From contig NC_045138.2 in the NCBI RefSeq assembly GCF_008831285.2, positions 9,703,205-9,767,204 of the forward strand: DNA of 64,000 bases, in the 5' to 3' direction. The translations under genes and the position numbers were made by a program. Under the pieces are notes generated by a model. That model was given only the letters and a program-made list of their open reading frames with translations, was not told the origin of the DNA and searched no databases. Position 1 is the first letter of the stretch. The number at the start of each line of letters is the position of its first letter. The DNA comes from Nymphaea colorata. Taxonomy: Eukaryota > Streptophyta > Magnoliopsida > Nymphaeales > Nymphaeaceae. Of the stretch, positions 55,517 to 64,000 are shown piece by piece.

Positions 55517-57921
55517 GCATCTTCAATTTTTTTTTGGTTTTGCAGTGCTCCAAAAAAATGAGATTTTATTTTGAAAATGAGAGAGAAAGGGACTCACCTG
55601 TCAATATGAGGATCGACCGTTCTCGATGCCTTTACCGAGGATAATCAATCCAAGGGCTATGCTTATCTTTGATGCATTTCGTTACTTTTGAAAAAATTCT
55701 TGAAGAATTAGAGAAAGACTTGAATTGAGAAATCTTTATAAATGTTGATTAGAAACATTTGAAGATCATCTTTTGGAAATTACTTTAGTGTTATCTTAAG
55801 ACTTTAAGTAGGTTTGAAGTTTTGCTCTAATCCGATTACTACCTAATTAGAACTCCATCTCATCTTGCTTAAGTTCTTTTCTAGAGGTGCTTGTGAATGT
55901 ATGGATGCATTGATCCAATATGATTAAAAGAAAATCATTAATTCCTACTATGACATTCATTTAAGAGCATTCCACCACTACATATGTCTAAGTTTTGCAT
56001 GTTGTAATTGTTATAAACATTTTTATGAAAAAAGAAAAGTTTTTGAAAATGGAATGAGGTTGTAGACCATCAAGCATGAACCCAATATTGAGCCATTACT
56101 TGAGTTTTGGTCTTGATGAATCGGCAAATAAGAAATTAAAACTTTAAATCATGGGAGAACAATATTTGAGAGAATGGAAAAGATGAAAGACTTTAATATG
56201 AGAGAAATAGTGATAGACAAAGAGAAGAAGATTTTGAAAATTACAAAACAAAGAATTTAAAATAGAGAGAGAGATACAAATTTATATACATATTTATATA
56301 CGCATATACGTGTATATAAATTTGTGTTGATACATATATGAAAACTTGTGATAATGAGGTTTAATAAAATAGAGAGGAGAATAAGATTTTAAAAAGAGAG
56401 GGAGAGATTTTGAAATGGAATAACATATATATTCATATATATGTATACAAAAGTTTGTAAAAGACTATGTTAAGTCATAAAAAGAGAAAGACATAAAGAT
56501 TCATGTGTACGTATACGTATATAACATGTACATACGCATATGTCTTCATGAGTGTTAAAATCAATAAATGACTTAAAAATATTCGATTTCAATTTTTATG
56601 TAGGTCAGAGAGAAACTTGGACTCATGCAAGCTAAGTCTCCAAGGCCGCATTAAAGAAGATATTTGATTTTGAAAATCTTTTGAAAAATATGATTTCAAA
56701 TATTTGATGTGTGAATATAGAATCATGTTTATCACAAGAAAATTTAGTTCTCCCACCGTTGGGTATGGAAGAAAATAAAACATTCATAAAATAAAAAGCA
56801 ACGTAAGAAAACACTCATTGGGGTCCATAATCAGGTGATTAAGAAATAAACTAAATGTGAGAATGACATGAAAATACACATTAATATGTACAAATTTGTG
56901 AGGGGCATTTTCGGGTTGGACAAGTCTCAGCCTCAAAGATCAACATAAAAAAACAAGAAAATCTCAAACCAAACACTCGTTCTTACCGTGCATTTGCTCA
57001 TTAATTATAGGAAAAGAAATATATCATATATGGATATCATCTCAAGTATAAACAATAAATAAAGTCTCATAGCAAACATATTTTTGAGGAATAAATGAAG
57101 AAATGACATTTGTTTTACTTTGCTCATGCTACCGGTGCACTCAAGACATAGCTCTCGATTCGGATAGGAAATCATTTGAAGTTTCTTGCATAGCCATGGG
57201 GAGGTGGCAAGAGGAAATAAGAATAAAAATGAAGGATTACATATCTCGGATATAAACGAGCCTCCTCCTTTGAATGATCTTAGGATCACATCAGATGAAG
57301 CTTCAAGATGATGAAATTGTCCCTCCAAGAGATCCCACTGTGTTCTCTTGAATAGTTTGGGCTTGGTGAAAGTTGCTCTTAAGGTTGGATAAGAAGAAAG
57401 AAATGGAAAGAAATAGCTAACATTTCAAGTGAAGAAACATGAGAGGACCCTCCATGGTTGGTTTAGGGAAGATTGTGGGGGCATTTGTAGAAAATTTTGG
57501 AGCCAAAATTCAAAATTTGAATTTCGAAATTTGAATTCAAGAGGAAAGAGTTTTGGAACTAAAATTCGAAATTTGAAATTTGAAATTCAAAATTTGAGTT
57601 TCTGGATTGGGTTCAATTGGTTGTCAACGTGTTCTAGCGAGCGATTTCGGCTCAAAAACGCATCTTGGTGCGAAAACGAAACATAAAACAAAAGGAAGAC
57701 CGTGCAAGTGCGCAGTGCTCATAAATTCAAATTTTGTTGTTTTGATTTCGACTTCGGAATTTGAGTTTGGAATTTTTGATTTGGATTTAAATTGGATTTT
57801 AGATCTAATTTGGATCTGGTAATTGGATTTTGGATTTGAATCTTGCGTTTAAGATTGAGTTTTGAATTTGAATTTTGTGTTTGGGTTTGGACAACGGCTT
57901 AGAAATTCATTTTGAATCGAA
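55517..57921. repeat. Large direct repeat, copy 1
   Basis: About 2.4 kb that matches 60296-63130 in the same orientation, with many substitutions and indels. Shared landmarks are ATGAGATTTTATTTTG near the start, GAGGATCGAC, AAATTCAAATTTTGTTG near the end, and repeated AATTTGAATTC strings. No intact protein is encoded. It could be one LTR of a large, old element or a segmental duplication; I cannot decide. Confidence 0.85.
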
Positions 57922-57940
57922 TGAGTTGTTTGAACTTATG

Positions 57941-58185
57941 TTGCAGGCTTAACCCATTACCTGCACGGGTTTGTCGAAATTGAATTCAAGTTTAATTCCC
58001 CTAAATTGGCTTGTATTGTAGGTTTAACCACTTGCCTGCGTGGGTTGCTTTGACTTGCATTGCAGGTTTAACCCCTTATCTGTGTGGGTTACTTTGGCTT
58101 GTATTATAGGTTTAACCCATTGCCTACGCAAGTTGCTCTTTTGTCCATAATTTCAGCTTTTACCCCTTTCTGAATGGGTTGCTCG
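57941..58185 (+). repeat. Minisatellite, about 50-70 bp unit
   Basis: At least four degenerate copies of GCAGGTTTAACCC, then TTGCCTGCGTGGGTTGCT, separated by 50-70 bp. It lies just after direct-repeat copy 1. Confidence 0.85.
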
Positions 58186-60295
58186 ATAACAAGAGGTAAT
58201 GCTGGGAAAAAACATTCATCACCTCGAATACCTTTGTTGAAGCTGGGAACAAGACCCTATTTCTCCTTCATTGGTTGTGACAAGAAAACTTCCTATCACC
58301 TCGAGTGCGTTTTGGTAAATTTTTTTTTGTTATCACCGAAGGCTGGATTTTGAACTTGTTTAGTAAAATTCCCCAAACTAGCGCTTGGGTTGAACTTTCT
58401 TTGAAAAGCCCTTGGCTAAACGGCCAAATTGTGCTTGCTAGTGACATGGTTGAGCTAGCTTAAGAAAGCCCTGGAATTAGAGGCCAGATTGCTCTTGATC
58501 AAATATTTAGCATAGCAGTTGAATTGATTTGATTAGGATATGACCCTCCTTTTTTGTTAGACAATGATGATTTTGAAGGGAAAATATATGTTGCAAAATC
58601 AATTTAAAAAATGCGTCAAAATATAAAAAAAATGCCCTAGTGTTAGCAATTGTCATGGATGGTAAGGGATATGGTCTGGTTCAAAATAGAATGCGTGAAT
58701 GTACTAGGTAGAAGATAGAAGTTTGATACCTGGATTGAAGCAAAAATAATAGAAAATGCACGAATGAAAAGAAAGTGTGGACAAGATTATATAAAAGAAA
58801 TTGATATATTTTTTACTAACAGGAAAATGAGGGTGCAAGGTAATATCCTTTGTATAAACTTAGATGTAATTTTTTTTTATTTGTGTTTAATGAGAAGAAA
58901 TTGAGAGAAAGCTTGTAGGAAAGAAATTTGTTATAAAAATATGATCAGTAGATGGTGATTCTCATAGCGAGATATCAAGTTAATAATGTTGGAAAATAGA
59001 GAGTGAATTTTGAAATGATCAAATCTTAAGCAGAGTATAAATATATGAGGTCTGATTCAGGAAGATATAGACTTAACATGGGTGAATGAATAAGTCAAAA
59101 TTAAATATCTCATGATTGAAAATAGAATATATCGAAGCGAAGCAAAAATTGGTAATCAATTTGGAATAAATGATGACCCAAGAAAATCATGGAAATAGTA
59201 AAATAGGAAGAAAGACATTATAGGTATTGAAATTAGAAAATTATTTGGCTAAATACAAATGAGGAAAAATAATGCATGAAATGAGTCAAGCAAAGTTGGT
59301 ACTTGAGCCAATAAATGGTATCATGTTTAAAAATAGAATGTTAGACAAATGAAAATGAGAGATTGACAAGGTATGATAAAATGTAGATTAAAAAAAAAAC
59401 TTGTCAGATGAGAGAATTTGAAAAGTCAATGTCACTTACATTGTGGTTAAAACATGATTTTATGACGTGGTCATGTTGAAGATTATATAGAGATGAACGA
59501 AGAAGACATTGATTTAAATGAAAAATATGAAGTGTAAAATTATTAAATTGATCAAAGATTGTATGGAAGACACACATGCAAATCATCATACAATGATAAA
59601 CATCCAACATTTTCGAAAGTCACATTTATCATGCATATATTTGGAAAAAGGAGCATAGGACCCTAATTTAGTTTGGTTTGATCAATTATGATTATTCCAT
59701 ATAAGATATGCCAATGTACTTTAGCCAAGAGACTTAGTACAAGCATAGAATCCTTCATTAGACAACTATGGGTAAGGTTTATCTACTTCTTCATGGACAC
59801 TCGTCGATATACCACAAGTTACCACTCATGGTACTAATGATAGAGCTTTCCTGCCCAAGGTGTGATCCAGTTGTAAGACTTAGTCTTGTGCTACCGCCTA
59901 AGACCAAGCTCTGCAACATGATGACCGAGACAAATATGCATTGGAAGTTTTTGAAATATAAGCAAACATGCAAAATCAGGTTGTCTCTAATGCAATGTTC
60001 TCTAAGATGATGATTAAAATATGTAGAAGAGAAAACATTGTTTTTAATCAAGTCTTAAATTGAAGAGAGTTATATTTGATTGTAGATTTAGGTGAACATT
60101 GATCCTCCTCAATTAGACTTATATGCAAAAGAGCAAACATAATCATCAAGCAATGTAATGAAATGCCGATGGAGTCAAGACCAAAAAAGGGAGCATGCTT
60201 TATCATCGACAATACATGAGATGTCCAAATTTATAGAAATGCATCAATGATAATCAGAGTCAAACGATGATGGGTCCCATCACGATTGCCATCTA
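58186..60295. other. Sequence between the large direct repeats
   Basis: Purine-rich on the plus strand, especially 58560-59420. No gene, RNA or protein fragment is recognised. If the direct repeats are LTRs, this would be the internal region, but no primer site, polypurine tract or polymerase remnant is visible. Confidence 0.5.
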
Positions 60296-63130
60296 TTTGC
60301 GTCCTCAAAAAATTTTTGGTTTTTGAAGTGCTTTAGAAAAATGAGATTTTATTTTGAAAATGAAAGAGAAAGCGACTCACTCGTCGGTACGAGGATCGAC
60401 TGTTTCTGGTGTGTTTACCGGAGGATATAAACCCAAGGTCAATCCTTATCCTTGATGCATTTAGTCTTGGCTTAAATATCTTTTTCATTCTAAATGCGGT
60501 GTTATATTTCATAAAATATTGAAAATTTGATGTTTCAAATTTTTGAAAAAGTTCTTGAAGAATCACTTGAGAATGAGAATGTAAAACATTTTGATTTGAT
60601 AAAGACTTGAATTGAGAAATCTTTTACAAATGTTGCTTGGAAACATTTAAAAGATCATCTTTTGGAAATCACTTTGGTGTTATCTTAAGACTTTAAGAGG
60701 TTTGAGGTTTTGCTCTAATTCGGTTACTACCTAATTAGAACTTCATCTCATCTTGCTTAAATTTTTTTCGGAAGGTGTTTTTGATCTTAAGTGATGTTAA
60801 GTGAATGTTGATGTATGATGCATTGATTCTATGTGATTAAAAGGAAATCATTAATTCATACTATGACATTCATTTAAGAGCATTCTTACTACTACATATG
60901 TTTAAGTTTCTCATTTTATAACTGTCATAAATACTTTTATGAAAAAAAAAAGTTTTTTGAAAATGGAATGAGATTGTATACCATCAAGTATGAATCTAAT
61001 ATTGGGTCATTACTTGAGTTTTAGTCTTGATGAAGTCAGCAAATAACAAATTAAAACTTTCAATCATGGGAGAACAATATTTGAGTGAATGGAAAAAATG
61101 AAAGACTTTAATGTGAGAGGAATAATAATAGAGAGAAAGAAGGAGATTTTGAAAATTACAAAACAAAGAATTTAAAAGAGAGAGAGAGATATACAAATTT
61201 ATATACATATTCATATACGCATATAGATGTATAGATATAAGTGTGGATGCATATATGAAAACTTGTGAAAAGGAGATTTAATCAAATAGAGAGGAGAATA
61301 AGATTTTAAAAAGAGAGGGAGAGATTTTGAAATGGAATAACATATGTATTCATATATGTATACAAGAGTTTGTAAAAGACTATATTAAGTCACAAAAAGT
61401 GAAAGTCAAATAGAAATTCATGTGCACGTATACGTCTATAACATTTATATATACACATGTCTTCATGAGTGTTAAAATCAAGAATTGACTTGAAAATATC
61501 TGACTTTAATTTTTATGTAGGCGTGAGAGAAACTTGGACTCATGCAAAAGCTTAATCTAAGTCTGCAAGGCCGCATTAAAGAGGGTATTTGATTTTGAAA
61601 ATCTTTTAAAAAATATTATTTCAAATATTTGATGTGTGAATATAAAACCATTTTTTTTACAAGAAAATTTAGTTCTCTCACCGTTGGGTATGGAAGAAAA
61701 TCAAATATCCATAAAATGAAAAGAAATATAAGAAAACACTCATTGGGGTCCCTAATCGAGTTATTAAGAAATAAACTAAACATGAAAATGACATGAAAAT
61801 ACATATTAACATGTACAATTTTTGTGAGGGGCCTTTCCGGGTTAGACAAGTTCCAACCTCAAAAATCAACATAAAAAGACGAGGAAATACTAAACCAAAC
61901 ACTCGTTCTCACCGTGCATTTGCTCATTAATTAAATGAAAAGTAATCCTCATACATGGATATCATCTCAAGTATAAACAATAAATAAAGCATCATAGCAA
62001 ACATATTTTTGAGGAATAAATGAAGAAATGACATTTGTTTCACATTGCTCGTGCTCCCGGTGCACTCAAGACATCGCTCTCGATTTCGGATAGGAAATCA
62101 TCTCAGGTTTCTTGGACGGCCATGGGGAGGTGGCAAGAGGAAATGAGAATAAAAATGAAAGATTACATATCTCGAATATAGATGAGTCTCCTCCTTTGAA
62201 TGATCTTAGGATAACATTGGATGAAGCTCCAAGATGATGAAAATGTCCCTCCAAGAGATCCCCTTGTGCTCTCTTGAATAGTTTGGGCTTGGTGAAGATT
62301 GCTCCCAAGGTTGGATAAGAAGAAAGAAATGGAAAGAGATAAATAAGGGAAAATAAAAAAATTCAAGTGAAGAAGCATGAAAGGTTCCTCCTTGGTTGGT
62401 TTATGCACAAGAAGGAAGACTATGTGAGTATTTATAGAGAGTTTTGGAAATAAAATTTAAAATTTGAATTCAAGAGAGAAGAGTTTTGGAGGTAAAATTG
62501 AAAATTGAAACTTCAAAATTTGAATTCAAGAGAGAAAAATTTTGGAGCCAAAATTCAAAATTTGAAATCCAAAATTTGAATTCAAGATGGAAAAGTTTAA
62601 GAACCAAAATTCAAAATCTGAAATTCAAAATTTGAATTCAAGAGGTAAGAGTTTTGAAGCCAATATTCAAAATGTGAAATTCAAAATTGGAAATTCAAAG
62701 GGCTGTTTAGTATAAAACTATTTTTTTTTATTTAAAATGTGCATAAAAAGTGCTTGTTGTTACAAATGGGTAGGCCGATTCCGTTTTGAGTGACTGTGTG
62801 TTTGTTTTAAATCTGAATTGGGTTCAATTTATCGTCAATGCGTTCTAGCAAGCGATTTAGGCTCAAAAATGGTGCAAGAACGAAACATGAAACAAAGGGA
62901 AGGCCCGTGCAAGCGCGTGCAGTGCTCATAAATTCAAATTTTGTTGTTTTGATTTCAGCTTTGAGCTTTGGAATTTGAGCTTGAAAATTTTGATTTGGAT
63001 CTAAACTTGGATTTTGGATCTAATTTGGATCAGATAATTGGATTTGAATCTCGTGTCCAAGGTTGAGTTTTGAATTTGAATTTTGTGTTTGAGTTTGAAC
63101 AACAGTTTAGAAATTTATTTTGGATCGAAT
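60296..63130. repeat. Large direct repeat, copy 2
   Basis: About 2.8 kb. It is longer than copy 1, mainly through extra sequence near 60480-60600 and an expanded array of AAATTCAAAATTTGAAT-type units at 62430-62720. Otherwise it follows the same order of landmarks. Divergence is far greater than between the LTRs of Copia A or C, so the duplication is old. Confidence 0.85.
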
Positions 63131-63399
63131 ATTAGCAAATTTTTTTTAGGTCTAAAATTTAAATCCAAATAATAAAATAATAGTCTTTTCTAAAAAATTT
63201 TGGGTGATAACATTCACAAACATTGTTTCTAAAATAATTGTCAACATAAAATCCAAACTTATTGAGAATGATGACCATGTTCTATGCAATTGCTCAATTG
63301 AGACTTTTTCCACATTATTTGCCTATTTTGCATCTAACATAACCTAGAGATATCTATGAATTTGTCCTTGAAGAAAACTTTATCATAACCCCATCCTTC

Positions 63400-63720
63400 A
63401 TAGAATAACATCTAGAATGCTATTCAAAAACTACATCATTTGTTTTAGCAAATCCCTGAATTGATGACATAGTATTTGTAGTTTCACGAATATGGCAAAT
63501 ATGTTTTAACACAAATATGTTTGAAAAAGAGGACCCAACGTATTTTATGGGCAAACATGTATCATCACCAGTTACATTGTCATTGCCTTGGTGTTTTGAA
63601 TATATTATAAGAATATTCAAGTCACTTTTAACTTCGTGTCTGGCTCCTGAGCCTAGGTACTGATTATTGTCACCATTTGTCATTGTTATGGTACAGTGCA
63701 GTCAACAAGGCTTAGAATGT
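63400..63720 (-). pseudogene. Decayed Copia protease-region fragment
   Basis: On the minus strand, LPIKYVGSSFSNIFVLKHI and GFAKTNDVVFEF match the stretch after the protease active site in plant Copia elements; the aspartate motif itself is eroded. No other part of an element is nearby within the window. 63721-64000 shows nothing further. Confidence 0.65.
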
Positions 63721-64000
63721 GCTAGGTAGCTTTTTGATTAGCAACATTTTAGAGGCAAAAATGTCATTTTGTCTCCAAGACAAAACAGTGTTTTTGGAGT
63801 GTCATGTGACATCAAAACTGCGTTTGAGAAAAACGTGGCTTTCAAAAGGAATTTAATAACTTGGGCCTCTCCTCCATGTTGTTCACAAAATTTTTTGTTT
63901 TGTGTATATCTCCCAAATATACAAACCAGTTTTTAGAAAATGACTAAAAACCATTTTTTAACAAAACTAGTCTTTCATAAAACAACTTTTTTTTTCTTTT

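Noticed and set aside
55500-63683. Many short open frames in the large direct repeats
   Set aside because: Frames of 60-110 codons with no domain, AT-rich and not conserved between the two repeat copies.
1-64000. CRISPR arrays, operons or bacterial-type regulatory sites
   Set aside because: Spliced genes, plant retrotransposons and AT-rich introns show plant nuclear DNA. Repeats found are microsatellites, LTRs and transposon ends, with no spaced identical repeats.

Overview
This window is nuclear DNA from a flowering plant with a repeat-rich genome. The evidence is GT-AG introns of very different sizes, plant Copia and Gypsy retrotransposons, hAT and PIF/Harbinger-type DNA elements, and relatives of plant protein families (MORC-type ATPase, THA8-type PPR protein, NETWORKED/KIP1 actin-binding proteins). 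The species cannot be named from the sequence. Only two host genes are well supported; most of the rest is mobile DNA, intact, nested or decayed.

Positions 476-4401 hold an internally deleted Gypsy (chromovirus-like) element on the minus strand with a 5-bp target duplication. Two short hAT-like elements sit inside it, with termini rich in TACGGG-type repeats. From about 4.68 to 39.2 kb a single plus-strand gene runs through 13 recognisable exons. Joined in frame they encode an 800-residue GHKL ATPase with a C-terminal CW zinc finger (MORC type). About 93% of this gene is intron. Intron 6 (12.3 kb) carries a decayed Copia element (B) interrupted by a young, apparently intact Copia element (A) in the opposite orientation. 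Other introns hold two families of hAT-like MITEs, a decayed hAT transposase, Copia fragments and a 210-bp tandem duplication.

From 39.9 to 43.6 kb lie two non-autonomous elements that appear to carry host-gene pieces: a broken histone H2A fragment, and a broken NET1/KIP1-like actin-binding fragment inside a PIF/Harbinger-like element with a TTA duplication. At 44.06-45.11 kb is a two-exon THA8-like PPR gene with a clear TATA box.

From 46.4 kb on there are decayed hAT-like pieces, a second young intact Copia element (C, 49131-54457), and two diverged direct copies of a 2.4-2.8 kb repeat (55.5-57.9 and 60.3-63.1 kb) separated by a segment that starts with a minisatellite. The window ends in a decayed Copia protease fragment.

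Functionally, the host genes point to chromatin-associated ATPase activity (MORC-like) and organelle RNA processing (THA8-like). They are not obviously linked to each other. The main story is how transposons have reshaped one gene and its surroundings.
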